A stretch of 64,000 nucleotides of DNA from the NCBI GenBank assembly GCA_051530055.1, contig CM121341.1:930001-994000 (forward strand). Direction: 5' to 3'. Positions 10,440-22,384 of this stretch are shown here, one piece after another; the stretch's first letter is position 1, and each line of letters opens with the position of its first letter. Under the pieces are notes generated by a model. That model saw nothing but the letters and a program-made list of their open reading frames with translations. It was not told the DNA's origin and searched no databases. Source of the DNA: Neoechinorhynchus agilis (taxonomy: Eukaryota > Acanthocephala). Both the position numbers and the translations under genes were made by a program.

Positions 10440-12120
10440 ATTGTACTCAATTTTGGAGAAATTGAACGCCTCCAATGATTGTGCTAACTGGGATTGTTAC
10501 CTTCACGGCTACTCAAGTTGTTGTCTTCTCATATGGATACAAGATTATAATGTTGGATATGTTCTTTACTCTCGTTCACCGTAGAGTGGTGCGATTTAAA
10601 CGACACCAACATTATTGGGAGTTACCTATTTTAGAATACTAATAAGTTGAAGAATCGAGTAGGCGACCAAATCGGTAAGATTCTCTACATTTGCCATTAT
10701 TGTCCCTATTCGAGAAAGTGAAGGGAAACCGATGCGCATGTCGAAGCGGGACACGTGGATAAAGAGGCTATTGAAAACATTAAAGTTGTACAGGCTCTTG
10801 GTGACCAGAAAAAGATGTTCTCGGAATATGAGAAACATTTGGATCATGCGAAACGGACTGGAATCAAGAAAGCAACAGTTAATGGAACAATATTATCATT
10901 TTTCGCTTTTACTTGTTCCGTTTGCTATAAATGCACTTTGTTTCTGGAATTATTGTTTAGGTCTACACCCGGTAAATGATTATTTACTAAAGACGTTTCG
11001 AACCTCGCCGGGTTCATCATCAGTAACTGATTCCCCGGTACCTCGCATATCGACACTTTGTTTCTGCTATGGATCCAAGTTACTCTCGGAAACATCGCTA
11101 GCGTGAATTCAGCTATTTTTACGATTTAAAACACTATGCCTCATCTATCAGCTAACAATGAAGCTCGTGCTATGTTAATGATCTATAAAAAATTATTAAA
11201 AGTAATAGTGAGATTCAAAATGAAACGTTGAACGGCTTGAGAGAAAATATTGCTCTAGCAACTAATGAGCACTTTAAGAATCAAGATATTGTCGTTGAAA
11301 ACGTATCATTCACTTATCCAACCTGCAGTTATGCTCAAGGTTTTAATCAATTTAGTATCCGAATTCCAAACAGAAATACAACCGTTTTAGTGGAGAAAGT
11401 TAGTGCGGGAAATCTACTATTGTTCAGTTACCTCCTCGATTTTATCAGCACCAAGACAAGCGAAGTATGAATATGATGGAAGTTTTAGATATAGAAAAAG
11501 CGTTCAAAAGCTACAATTTTAACATGCAGGCCTAATGCATTAGCTCACTCAAAGTTCTGATTTGAACGTAGGAACATCTTTAGCCTCCATTTGCAAATAA
11601 AAACAGTTCCTGTGTTGATCTATATTCCAATTCGAAGCATTTGCGATGGAGCTTTGGGACTAATGCAGATCTTGTTCGAAGTATACTTTGTCCAAATGGT
11701 GGTAAGCGTTTCCAATTGTGGCATTCATTATAGAACGCAAAAGGTCAGAGATTTGTCTTATTTTCCGGATATTTTGAATAGTTTTATTGGTCGCTCAAAT
11801 CTTTTTGGCTTTCACATTCGGAGTTTCTAGAGATAATTACAAGAAAAACGTCACAGGATTGCGGGTTTTCATTTATTCATGAGGAACGATATTCCGTATT
11901 TCGATAATCCTAATAATAAACCTAGATTATTCTGAAGTACCATGGTTCAAGGCTCGACGGGAGTACAAATCGGTGTTAGCGCATCGAATCAATTCATTCT
12001 GGGCACTGAAATTATTGGTACTTTAGTATATGAATGGGAATTGGCACTTATTCTGATGTCGTGCGTTCCTTTTGTTGGACGATCTGAACTTTTCGTCGAT
12101 ATTTTTCGTAATTTTATTGC
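10440..12120 (+). pseudogene. Decayed P-glycoprotein-like ABC transporter (ABCB)
   Basis: Fragments occur in the order expected for a full ABCB transporter. TMD1: TFTATQVVVFSYGYKI near 10510, WCDLNDTNI near 10590, LKNRVGDQIGK near 10650 and AIENIKVVQALGDQKKMFSEY near 10765. NBD1 start: VVENVSFTYPT near 11290 and FSIRIPNRNTTVLVEK near 11365. TMD2 start: NDIPYFDNPNN near 11890 and VYEWELALILMSCVP near 12030. The Walker A region reads VEKVSAGNL, not GxxGxGKS/T. Walker B, the signature motif and most of NBD1 are absent, and the frame changes several times. A foldback element is inserted at 10951-11055. Introns could explain some gaps, but a working transporter cannot be read from this. Confidence 0.7.
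10951..11055. repeat. Family A foldback element, partial, with hammerhead-like core on the minus strand
   Basis: One arm runs from GGTCTACACCCGGTAAAT to TCATCATCAG, and the far end is the complement of the element's outer flank (GGTACCTCGCATATCGACA). On the minus strand 11023-10992 reads CUGAUGA, U, then stem II GAACC/GGUUC, then GAA, ACGU, C. The second arm is largely missing. It is inserted in the decayed ABC transporter. Confidence 0.65.
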
Positions 12121-12129
12121 GCAATTTTT

Positions 12130-12770
12130 ATTGGAACATTCTTGAATAAATAGCTCTTTGAGTTTGACTTCCTTTAGTAGGTGTGCTTTTGGACGGTGGC
12201 GCCAACTAAATTCTTCGCAAATTTCCAGCCTGAAAAGTGCTTCGTTTGCATGATCGTAGAAAACACTCTGACCGTTTCGATAAATTCATCTGTGTATATT
12301 TTTAAGGACGAATAACTTAAGAACTGTGGCAACTAGCGAAAATCTGAAAACATATTTGGAATCAGTGCGTCGAGATGAACTAAGTTGACATAATCGATAA
12401 ACGACAGCTATATTATTAACGTCGGAAATCGCATTTTTATACTTCGTCAAAAGTCATAACAGTGAAAGATTTAAATTCGAAAATTTTATACGCTTGAGGT
12501 GCTTATTATTTACCGTAAAAAACCACCTTGGCTATTCTTAAGATTTATGCGGTAATATTTATTTCCGAAAGCCTCTTGGGATTCAATGTGCTTCATTTTT
12601 TTACAGTGAATTCAAATAAAGTTCACTTTTATTTTCGCTTTACCGTAAAACTCGGAGATTTATGAAGTTGCGTAAAAATTGTAAACCCAAAAGATTATCT
12701 CTTATAGGATGGCTGTATTTTTGTTTCGCTTTAATAAACTATTTAATCCTTTCCTCGGCTTATTAGTTTT
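12130..12770. other. No gene seen
   Basis: AT-rich sequence downstream of the decayed ABC transporter. Short transporter remnants may persist but none is readable. Confidence 0.4.
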
Positions 12771-12778
12771 CCCTATTG

Positions 12779-12909
12779 GCATGAAGCCACACCGATCTCT
12801 TACATCAGAGAAGTGATTAGGGATTCAGGGCTGAAGTCCACTTGACAACCTCAAGTCTAAGTGATTCAATCACTTCTATGATGTAAGAGATCGGTGTGGC
12901 TACATGCCA
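12779..12909. repeat. Short inverted-repeat element (MITE-like)
   Basis: Arms of about 40 bp at 12779-12818 and 12868-12909 are near-perfect inverted complements (ATGAAGCCACACCGATCTCT against AGAGATCGGTGTGGCTACAT), with a ~50-bp centre. No hammerhead core is visible. No coding capacity. Confidence 0.75.
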
Positions 12910-13011
12910 AGAAAAAAACTAAAAAGTTGAGGAAGGGATGTCCTACATATTCTATACTATACTGAAAAAAGAATAATAGAGCCTTTGGAGATATGCCACA
13001 ATTACGTGTCC

Positions 13012-13195
13012 TGAAGGAAAAAATTATGAATATATTAATCTGAATTTTCGACCAATGCGTTGGTCTTCTTCAGTGATTGTTTGTAAGTTTTTGATAAGAC
13101 GAACTCGGATATTTAAAAACTTACAAGCAATCACTGAAGAAGACCAACGCATTGGTCGAAAATTCTGATTAATATATTCATAATTTTTCCTTCAG
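13012..13195. repeat. Family E foldback element
   Basis: Arms of about 78 bp (13012-13091 and 13117-13195) are nearly perfect inverted copies around a ~25-bp centre. Each arm carries a hammerhead-like core on its own strand, so transcripts of either strand would contain it. The whole could also fold into one long hairpin, which would compete with the ribozyme fold. Confidence 0.85.
13129..13170 (+). ncRNA. Hammerhead ribozyme-like motif, complete secondary structure (family E)
   Basis: Stem I AAUCA (13129-13133) pairs with UGAUU (13166-13170). The core is CUGAAGA (13134-13140), followed by one extra A. Stem II is GACCAA (13142-13147) with UUGGUC (13152-13157) and loop CGCA. Then come GAA (13158-13160), a self-complementary AAUU (13161-13164) and C17 (13165), after which cleavage would occur. 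This matches type I hammerheads with a minimal helix III, which are thought to act as dimers. The extra base before stem II is not canonical. Activity is inferred, not shown. Confidence 0.7.
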
Positions 13196-13405
13196 TTCAC
13201 CATCATAATTAATTCCTAAATGAATATCTACACAATTACGTGTTCCTTAGAACTTGATAGTCAGAAAACGATGGCAAACTTGGATGGACTGTTTGCGGAT
13301 ACAAAGACTTCATCAACGATTAGAAATGAGTTTATTGAACATTGACAAAGTGTGATAATTGTGATCTTTAATGGTATTTTCGCATGAGTTTATTCACTGG
13401 GTTTT

Positions 13406-13753
13406 TTATCCGTTGCTAAGTGATGAAAACGAAGGATCTCCGCTGCATCTGGACCAAGCTCCTGAAGAAGAGGAAGTTAGTGTTTGACTCACATGACCGT
13501 GACTTTGTCTGGTTATGGTACTCATTGGTTCTCGTTGTAATGAGCTGATGGAACTTAAAGACGAAGCTGAGGGCGATGAGCTAAGGTAATCAATGGAGGA
13601 CGTTATTAGATAGGCACTGCTGTTCGAACTGTCGTCTGTACTTCGTCGATGAACGAGTAAAAGCAGATTATTGAGGGAATCGGATAGTGGACGGTGGTTG
13701 AACACGCTCACATAGCGCAAAGTGTCTCCGTGTGCCGGATTGAAGCCGAGCAT
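13406..13753 (-). CDS. Small Ser-rich protein of unknown function
   Basis: A 115-residue frame starting MLGFNPAHGDTLRYVSVF, with a Ser-rich centre (SSPSASSLSSISSL) and a Ser-rich tail. A TAATTTTCAG acceptor ends three bases before the ATG, so either this is the first coding exon after trans-splicing or it is the last exon of a longer gene whose frame continues upstream. An upstream donor-like GTGAGT near 13848 would support the second reading. No domain recognised. Confidence 0.45.
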   Translation of the reverse strand: MLGFNPAHGDTLRYVSVFNHRPLSDSLNNLLLLVHRRSTDDSSNSSAYLITSSIDYLSSSPSASSLSSISSLQREPMSTITRQSHGHVSQTLTSSSSGAWSRCSGDPSFSSLSNG

Positions 13754-13759
13754 TGTCTG

Positions 13760-16700
13760 AAAATTAGTCTCGACTATGTGTGCACGTTCGGGTAAATTAG
13801 CAACGATAAAAAATGACGAAAATGAGCGGAAATGATTGATGGGAACTCACGCCCAAGACAAAGAATTTCCAGTTCTTTAAACACGGATATTTCGAGCTTA
13901 TGCACTAGGTCACAGACGACTTAAATACCAGTTCGAAGTGTTAGACAAAAGAGGTACAATATAAAAAATAGAACATTAAGTGTTTTGGTGTTGTTCTTCG
14001 AGGAAAAAAGCAAAGAATGGAACCGGTGTTATATAACCTTTCCGTAAAGAGAGGCGGCGGGGTCCTAACGACGAATTGTATCTTTTTCTCTCTCTCGATC
14101 TCTGGTGTGTGTTTACAACCTGTTTGGAAAAATTGAATAACGACCAAGGTATTTGTTTTCTAGTCTGGAAATCTTAAGACACTCATAGGGTAAATGCAAT
14201 TTTAAGCCTTAAGTGAATTGAAAAGGAGTACCGAATACGTTGGCGAATTTAACGACAGTATTGTGGATTTGTATGCTTTAGATTCCATATTAAAGAAAAC
14301 ATTGGAAGCTTAAGTGATATGTAGATGAAAATGGATGCATTCTGAAGAAATGTCAATGTCTAAGAGGAAGCGCATAATGGAGCTCTCAGCAAAGTCTGCG
14401 CTAAATTTAATTTTCCCCAAAAATTAATTCAATTAGTCAAAAAAAAGCGCTTTCGCAAAATTTTTGGTCCGTAATCATGCACTGTGCTGGCAAATATGAC
14501 TAAGGACCAAAAATGCTTAAAATTCACATTCGCAAAAGTAACAAAACAAAAGAGTGTCGCATTAAAAAGCGAAAACAAAGCAAAAAAATGAGACACTCAA
14601 GAAACTTGAAAATCTTTTCTTATTAATAAGATAACAAAAACCTTTTTTATATAATGGGAACAATTGTAAAGATCACCACCAAATATTCTTTGACGTTGAT
14701 ATCAAATTGTGCAAGAAAACGAAAAATATATCCAATCAGCAAGCGCTTGTTAAACACTTGAAGCCTCAAGCTCCTCTTGACGAAGAATTCACTTGTCAAA
14801 CAACATCAAGCCGTCTGTTTTTTCACAGGAATACGTCCTGACGATGTGACATATTTTTCAGTGGCATTGAATTGGCTTCATAAAGTGCATGCTGGAGTAA
14901 GATAAATTCTAAAGGATTTCCTGCAAAGTTATGTGCACTTAGATTACAAGCTTAAGAATTAATCTTCTAATAAAGCGAAGCTCATCGCAGTCCAGAAATT
15001 TCGTGAAAGGTTACGTGGGACAGTGAACAAAAATTCAGCGCTTGGACCTTTGATTCCGATTTTTTAGGATATTTTAATTCGGACACCACACAGCATATTT
15101 GTTGAATGCTAGCGCAAAATTCTACAGTAGAGGATTTTCGGTCGATCGCGCATCTCAAACTCAATCAATTTCCTATCATCAAAATTTGATATAACATTTC
15201 GAAACACCGTGCAAATTTTTCAAAATTGCGGCTAAAAGTGCCGTTGACGATAGATGAATTCGATAAAAACGTGGCTATTAGGATTTGCCGTAAGGAGAGA
15301 GGCTAGACATATCTGGGCAATGCTAAGTAGACCGCACGATTTCGAGATTAATCTCTTAAAATGGCAGAGTCTGGAATTTTCACACATATAGAATTTCCCA
15401 TCAGAGTACACCGATTCCGAGAAGTTCTCAAATGAAGAATGGTAATCTGGTCTAAACGAGATCAGCTACCAAATCATGGATGATACCACAGTGATTTGCA
15501 ATCAGAATTCCTATCGAATGAACGTCGACACGCTGCAACTGAGCGCCTTGATGGGTGTGTGTGTCAACCACGCACAGCTGCCATCAATCAGCAAGAAGGA
15601 TTCTTTAATGTGATCCGCTGGATTCATGGTATATTGTGCGTGAAGACGAAGATTGCCGGATAAAAAAGGAACGAAACCGCCGATTATTTGTGTGTGTTGA
15701 TTTTGTTTTGGCTGCCGTACGAAAACGCTCATCAGACGGCGTGTTCTTACCACGCGTACGGAATGTTCATCAAGTGAGGAATGCAGTTCGTCATTTCGTC
15801 TTGTCATATTCAAACTCAAAATTTTTCATCCTTCATTTCACCCACGCACAAAAATTCATTAAAACTAATAAAGCAGATCTCATGAGAAATGAAGATCTTG
15901 CTCCTTGAAGAGAAACCATTTGGGTGTTGTGGCAGCAAATAAGCAATTCCGAATTCATATATAATTCTTACAATCGTAAATCTTAAATTCGTCTTTACTG
16001 GAGTAGTTAATGTCAAACGTGAGTTTATGAGACTCATTTACTAATTTACATAAATGCTAAAGTGGTTTCTGTTTTTATTTGACAATTATATTTACAGATA
16101 TGCAAGCAGTAATAATAAAAATCTTTTGGAGAAAATTCACAGGACTTTATTTCGAGTGCTGTGTTTCATTTAAAATGAATCTTATTAATTTCGACAATTC
16201 ATGAAAAGGAAATATGCCGATTTGTCAAATTTTAATCAGACTTTGTTTTTGTAACCAAAACTTGTCCATTTTACACACTGCAACTAAGAAAACTTCTAAA
16301 ATCACAGAAGCGAATGTACTCATCCTTTATAGTAAGAAATGCAGGATCATAAGAAATAGAAAGACAGATTTAAACAAATGATTATATGAGTCATCATGAC
16401 AGCCAATGAATATAAAAAATTTTAAAGTTACTAAGCTTCATAATTTTTAAATCAAAATTTGTGTTCAGCCTCTTTCAAGCGTGACAGCAGAGCACCATAG
16501 TGTATATCTAATGAGTGAAAAAACGATAAAGAAGAAGTGATGTTTATTCATTGTTGAATCTGGTTAAGAGACAACTAACTCTCAATCGAATTAATCTCCA
16601 TTAATGAGTGAAGAAAAATCATTTATCAAGCTCGCCTTCGAAATTAATTTGCTTGTTCTATTTAGTTACCCAGCTATATATCTCCAACATAGCAATCGTG

Positions 16701-17130
16701 CGTAGAACCAAGACACAGGAAACGTTTATCTCTGCTAGTAACACTCTCTATAGGCTCAATGCTTTCCAACGATTTCTTGATGCATTTTAGTCCACATAAC
16801 ATTTATAATTCAAAGATCGTTAAGTGAAAGGAACTGAAAAAGTCGATTCAAAAAGTGCGCCTCCTTACACTTGCGGCAATAGCGCTTTTAAAACCGACTT
16901 TAAAACACTAAAAAGGATTTATACTAAGTAACTTTTCGATGCTGGTTTACTCAGATAATAAACCCACAGAAAAATAAGTACTAAACTATTAATAAAAATG
17001 ATAGCACCAAAAAACAAGCACGTAAAGACAAGATAAACTCCATGAACATTCAAAAAATTTATATCGAGATAATTCATCGGGATGGTACCACACAAACAAC
17101 CAAAACACCCCACAAAAAAAATTTTGACTA
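13760..17130. other. Long stretch without a supported gene
   Basis: Several short open frames exist, such as 15511-15819 minus, 15636-15908 plus and 16919-17113 minus (the last is hydrophobic). They overlap, lack recognisable domains, and have no splice or start context that singles one out. The DNA is mostly AT-rich and non-repetitive within this window. Confidence 0.4.
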
Positions 17131-17572
17131 GTGGTGAAGATAATCCCTGTTAAAAATCATTTTATTTTCTCCATATCGCGAGTTTTTCCCTCCTCGAGAT
17201 TTGTTTGTAAACATGCAAATTTTCGAGGCCTCAACCTCCTTATCAAACATTGTTGGCAGAGGAAAATTCATGCTAACAATGCTTGATAAGGAGGTTAAGG
17301 CCTCGAAAATTTGCATGTTTACAAATAAATCTCGAGGAGGGGAAAAACTCGCCGTATAGAGAAAATGGACTGAACCCCTCGAAGGAAAAACTCGATCGAA
17401 TCATTTTATTCTTCTAAAATATTTCGAAAGAGAAAACCTCGCCTTATCAATCATCTAAAAAACGTTTTTGGTTATGGTTCTTTTCTATGTTTAGTCTAAA
17501 AGGCTCGGGTTGGCAGGTTCGAGTACCGTGTGCCCGCTCGTAAACCCTGCACCCAGGATTATCTTCACAGCA
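17131..17572. repeat. Composite foldback region with hammerhead-derived hairpins
   Basis: The region is bounded by GGTGAAGATAATCC and its complement GGATTATCTTCAC. Inside, 17160-17253 and 17276-17369 are inverted arms. On the plus strand of the right arm (from 17284) the core reads UUGAUAA, G, stem GAGG/CCUC, GAA, AAUU. Upstream AACAAUGC pairs with downstream GCAUGUU apart from one bulged A, giving a good stem I. A half copy related to family B follows at 17405-17460 (minus strand UUGAUAAG then GCGAGG). In both, C3 and G8 of the hammerhead core are replaced by U3 and A8. Confidence 0.6.
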
Positions 17573-18299
17573 ATTCAAAATTCAAAAATCTGTGCGAACA
17601 CGAAGATATACAAATCCACGTTGGATTAGTCCATTGGATATACAAGAACGCCTTCGCTCACCGGCAAGCTTACGATAAAAAATAGACATTGTATACAAAC
17701 ATGAAATCGTTAATTAACTCTTGCATTAACTTCATAAATAAACAAACACATGCACTGTCACATATACAAAAGCGACAATACACACTTTGAGAGGCTAAAA
17801 TAAATTTGTTTCAACCTCGTAAATTGCTAAAATAAGGTCGATCGAACAATAACATGCGGTTGAGAAATCAGTGGATAATCCACCAACTGATCAACATGCG
17901 GGTGTGCAAACCGATTTTCGTCGACATGATCAAATACACTCCGAACTTAGAAAGGCTAAAATCGTTGGAACAAAAGAGTATATTTCTCAGGCGTTACCTT
18001 CGAACAAAGTTGTCTGAGAGGGTGTCTCAGAGAGCCACGGTAAAAACATAGCCCGAGTAGTATCATAATTCTAACTCTACCTTTGTAGATTGCGTGTTTT
18101 TCAGGACCATTCCTAGGAAAATCATTCGCCTTTCCAGCTGAGGCCCATCTTGAATGCCCCCTTTCTTGAAAATGCTCCAAATAAACGTGAATAAAGCATA
18201 CAACACATGCAATCCAGATTTCCCCCACCACGAAAAATGCCCAATGCTTAGAAAGACAAAAATCTTTCTCTGACCTATCAAACTCCGACCTCCTTGCTA

Positions 18300-19505
18300 C
18301 CCTAAATTCTATCAATGCGCAACTTTGTGACTCTCACTCGAATACAAATAAAACATCATCCCCTTCCAGATCTACATCACCTCTCTCAGCTCCTACAGCT
18401 TCATCTCCCATGATTTCCACGTATGATGTTCGCATTGTTCTCCAGAAACTACCACGCAAATCATCCCCTAACTCTCCAATTCCCAACTGGGCTCTACGCT
18501 TTACTATCCCAGATTTAATTGATCCACTTACCCATATAATCAAGCCAAAGTTTCATGAACGGAATCTTCCTTAATTGCCTTAAAACAGCTCGGGTAACCC
18601 TGCTCCCGAAAGCATTCAAACTTATATCCACCTCAAGTTTTCGACCCATCTCTATCTTACCTTCATTCTCTAAAATCTTAGAGAGATGCTTTAAAGCGCA
18701 CCTTCGGCCAATCTTCAATCGAAAAATTTTACCCATTCAATTTGGTTTCCGGCTCGGCTTTTCTTGTACGAAAGCTTTTCTTTGCACCTACGATTCCCTT
18801 CTTAATAATCTCGACGCACGCCCTTTATTTGTCTCTCGACTCACCCAAATCGACATTTATAAAGCTTTTGATTCCGTCGATCACAATCTCCTCCTTGACA
18901 CATGCTTTAAATTTTGTTTTGCCGCCTGGAAAATCAAATGGTTTAAATCCTTCCTAAACAATAGATTACAATTTATCGAAATAGGGAGCATCACCTCGAA
19001 CACCTTAGCAATCATCAAAGGAGTTCCCCATGCAATTTTTCTTCTAAACTATTCAAAAAATAACACCTTTTCACAAGAGGTGCTATCTAATATGCTCCTC
19101 CGAACTCCTGTCCTTAGAAAAACACCTTTTTCTAATCTTTCAAAAGCACTTTCTCTTCTTCCTTAATTTCTACCCCACATTTCTCCTTTTACTCACACTT
19201 AGAACACTCGCGTCGCCCCAACATTTTCCATCCTTCATTTCCCCACACAAATCTCTACCTTCGCTCTTTCTTCTTTACTGGTCAATCCTCCAAATGCGAA
19301 TTGATTCGAAGGAAAGAACGAAAACCAACAACTAACAACTTAACCAACTAAAATCAGATAAATCTCCCACAAACAATAACCACCAATTCCCACCCCAGCG
19401 GGCATTCAATCGACCGGATGCTCGCACCCGACCTGACAAATCAGAACTCGAGTACGCACGAGGACCCAAAGGAACATGGTTTCTCTGTTTGTATCAATAA
19501 AATGT
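18300..19505 (+). mobile_element. LINE (Jockey/CR1-like) RT and 3' end
   Basis: Plus-strand RT sequence: SSFRPISILPSFSKILERC (fingers), then QFGFRLGFSCTKA, then DIYKAFDSVDHNLLL (motif A with FD) and a degraded motif B (GVPHAIFLL). The catalytic F-x-D-D region is not found, so the palm is cut short. A ~340-bp pyrimidine-rich 3' UTR ends near an AATAAA at 19497 and a short ATT-rich tail, typical of a LINE 3' end. It is related to, but distinct from, the minus-strand LINE at 4.6-5.8 kb. 5'-truncated and dead. Confidence 0.8.
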
Positions 19506-19509
19506 GTTA

Positions 19510-20070
19510 TTATTATAATTTGCAGGAGCTAAAAGGTGAAATGAAAGTAAAAATATTTTAGTTTAAAAGGATCAATCTTTCTTATTAGTCCTCTTAGAAT
19601 TTTCCCCTTACAGTCATAGCTTTATTTATTTTCTAATTTCTCGTCAAATTCTTTAGTTTAAGATGCTTTAATATTCGAAAATTCTTAAATTTAAAAATTT
19701 ATATCCTAATAATCGAACCAATAACTTCATGTAATTTTCTAGTAGAATTATGTAAATGAAAATTATGGCGAACCTTAATAACAATTTAATAGCGTGTCGC
19801 GAACGGCATAAAGCGTTTCCTTTGGGCTCTAAACTAATTCATCTTTCAACTTTACGCGCTGCTTCCGTTGACAGAGTTGGAGAAAAGTTGGAACGGTGCT
19901 GAATAAATTTTTATACTAAAAGTTTGCATTTTCGTCACTACACATTTTCAGCGGTGGTTCAATGTATTAAATCGGATCAAATCCTGTTTATGAATCAAAA
20001 TTCGTGGACCGATGGATAAATTCCCCTTTCGTATAATTTTATCATATTTTGGTTATTTTTTCTTATTTTT
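19510..20070. other. No gene seen
   Basis: AT-rich intergenic sequence between the LINE 3' end and the palindromic array. Confidence 0.4.
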
Positions 20071-21835
20071 TTATGAAGATTGGCCAGCCGGTAACTTATA
20101 TCAATGTGTGGCCTTGTGGTGAAATAAATTATTAGTTTCATTTTGCCGATATTTCACGTCGGATAATTATGACATTATCAATTGTTTATGGAAATCCTAG
20201 GAAAATATCGTAATTATCCGACGTGAAATATCGGCAATAAACCAGTCAATGAAAATCCACAAGAAAATGTCGGAATTATCCGATGTGAAATACCTGAAAT
20301 AAATGCGTTAGATTTAATCCCGGGGCATTGAAAGTACCAGAAGGTGGTATATTTTTCCCGAAGACAATAATCCAAGAAATAAATTATTAGTTTCATTTTG
20401 GTACTTATAACGCTCCCAAGATTTAATCTGACTCATTTATTTCCGATATTTCTTCGGAAAATTCCGTCATTATCAATTGTTTATGAAAATCCATAAGAAA
20501 ATGTCGGAATTATCCGATGTGAAACACCTGAAATAAATGAGTTAGATTAAATCCTGTGGTGTTAAAAGTGCTCCCAGGATTTAATCTGACTCATTTATTT
20601 CCGATATTTCTTCGGAAAATTCCGTCATTATCAATTGTTTATGAAAATCCATAAGAAAATGTCGGAATTATCCGATGTGAAATACCTGAAATAAATGCGT
20701 TAGATTTAATCCTGGGGCATTGAAAGTACCAGAAGGTGGTATATTTTTCCCGAAGACAATAATCCAAGAAATAAATTATTAGTTTCATTTTGGTACTTAT
20801 AACGCTCCCAAGATTTAATCTGACTCGCTTATTTCCGATATTTCTTCGGAAAATTCCGTCATTATCAATTGTTTATGAAAATCCATAAGAAAATGTCGGA
20901 ATTATCCGATGTGAAACACCTGAAATAAATGAGTTAGATTAAATTCTGAAGTGTTAAAAGTACCAGAAGGTGGTATATTTTTCCCGAAGACAATAATCCA
21001 AGAAATAAATTATTAGTTTCATTTTGGTACTTATAACGCTCCCAAGATTTAATCTGACTCATTTATTTCCGATATTTCTTCGGAAAATTCCGTCATTATC
21101 AATTGTTTATGAAAATCCATAAGAAAATGTCGGAATTATCCGATGTGCAATACCAGAAATAAATGAGTTCGATTAAATCCTGGGGTGTTAAAAGTGCTCC
21201 CAGGATTTAATCTGACCCATTTATTTCCGATATTTCTTCGGAAAATTCCGTCATTATCAATTGTTTATGAAAATCCATAAGAAAATGTCGGAATTATCCG
21301 ATGTGAAACACCTGAAATAAATGAGTTAGATTAAATCCTGGGGCGTTGAAAGTACCAGAAGGTGGTATATTTTTCCCGAAGACAATAATCCAAGAAATAA
21401 ATTATTAGTTTCATTTTGGTACTTATAACGCTCCCATGATTTAATCTGACTCATTTATTTCCGATATTTCTTCGGAAAATTCCGTCATTATCAATTGTTT
21501 ATGAAAATCCATAAGAAAATGTCGGAATTATCCGATGTGGAACACCTGAAATAAATGAGTTAAATTAAATCCTGGGGCGTTGAAAGTACCAGAAGGAAAT
21601 ATATTTTTCCTGAAGACAATAATCCAAGAAATAAATTATTAGTTTCATTTTGGTACTTATAACGCCGCTCATTCCGTCATTATCAATTGTTTATGAAAAT
21701 CCATAAAAATGTCGGAATTATCCGATGTGAAATACCTGAAATAAATGAGTTAGATTAAATCCTGGGGCGTTGAAAGTACCAGAAGGAAATATATTTTTCC
21801 TGAAGACAATAATGAAAGAAATAAATTATTAGTAT
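20071..21835. repeat. Complex tandem array of palindromic units related to hammerhead foldbacks
   Basis: About eight units repeat with alternating spacings of roughly 150 and 237 bp. The difference is an ~85-bp segment (CCAGAAGGTGGTATATTTTT to GGTACTTATAACG) that is present or absent. Each unit is itself an inverted repeat: CAGGATTTAATCTGACTCAT on one arm and its complement on the other, meeting at the CAATTGTTTATG centre. The arms contain UCGGA-AUUA-UCCGA followed by UGU and GAAAUACC or GAAAUAUC, and then AAUAAAUGAG, which parallels the 3' half of the hammerhead motifs elsewhere. The CUGANGA half is not preserved. Confidence 0.75.
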
Positions 21836-21839
21836 TCAC

Positions 21840-22380
21840 TGCATCAATGACATGCGCCCAAGATTGTCAACGGAGCCATTTACTCACGTTGCTTTCGCTA
21901 AGAGCGCATATCGTCTCCCACGTGATGGATTCCTTATTTAGCATAATCTGACGATAAGATAATATCTGAGCGAGATTTTGTTGCTCGTAGATGCTAAAAA
22001 AATAAGAGTCCGGATCCGTCCCCTATAATCGACTTGTATTGTGGATGTTTGTAATAGACGAAAAGTTTTAGTTTAAAAGTTCAAGAGTACTTAATTCATA
22101 TGCCGTGCATCTTAGTTTTAATTTGTCTAACATGCGCAAACGCTGTGTTTTTAGCATTATGTTCATTATTTTGCCCGTGAAATTTTAATATCTGATTTTT
22201 TTTAGAAGAACTTAGAATTAACTTTAGGAAGCGTCTTGACATCCTTAGATTTCACAAGAAAGTCTAATGCCGTGAACTTTTCGCCGGATTTTACTAAACA
22301 GAATAATTTTTTATTCTTTACGAACCCAGAATAATCTATATTTAGATGTGTTACTTTTATTTCAACACTCAATTATTTAT
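21840..22380. other. No gene seen
   Basis: Mixed-composition sequence after the array. No coding frame or clear repeat. Confidence 0.35.
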
Positions 22381-22384
22381 AATT

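Noticed and set aside
10951-11055. Longer helix III for family A (ACGUCU with AGACGU near the arm end)
   Set aside because: It fits one copy (32.86 kb) but puts G at position 17, which hammerheads do not cleave, and fails in other copies. The short palindromic ACGU followed by C fits more copies.
12779-12909. Hammerhead core in the 12.8-kb inverted repeat
   Set aside because: No CUGANGA or GAAA box in hammerhead order on either strand.
15511-15908. Overlapping 102- and 90-residue frames on opposite strands
   Set aside because: Neither has a recognisable domain, splice context or conserved-looking composition to prefer one.
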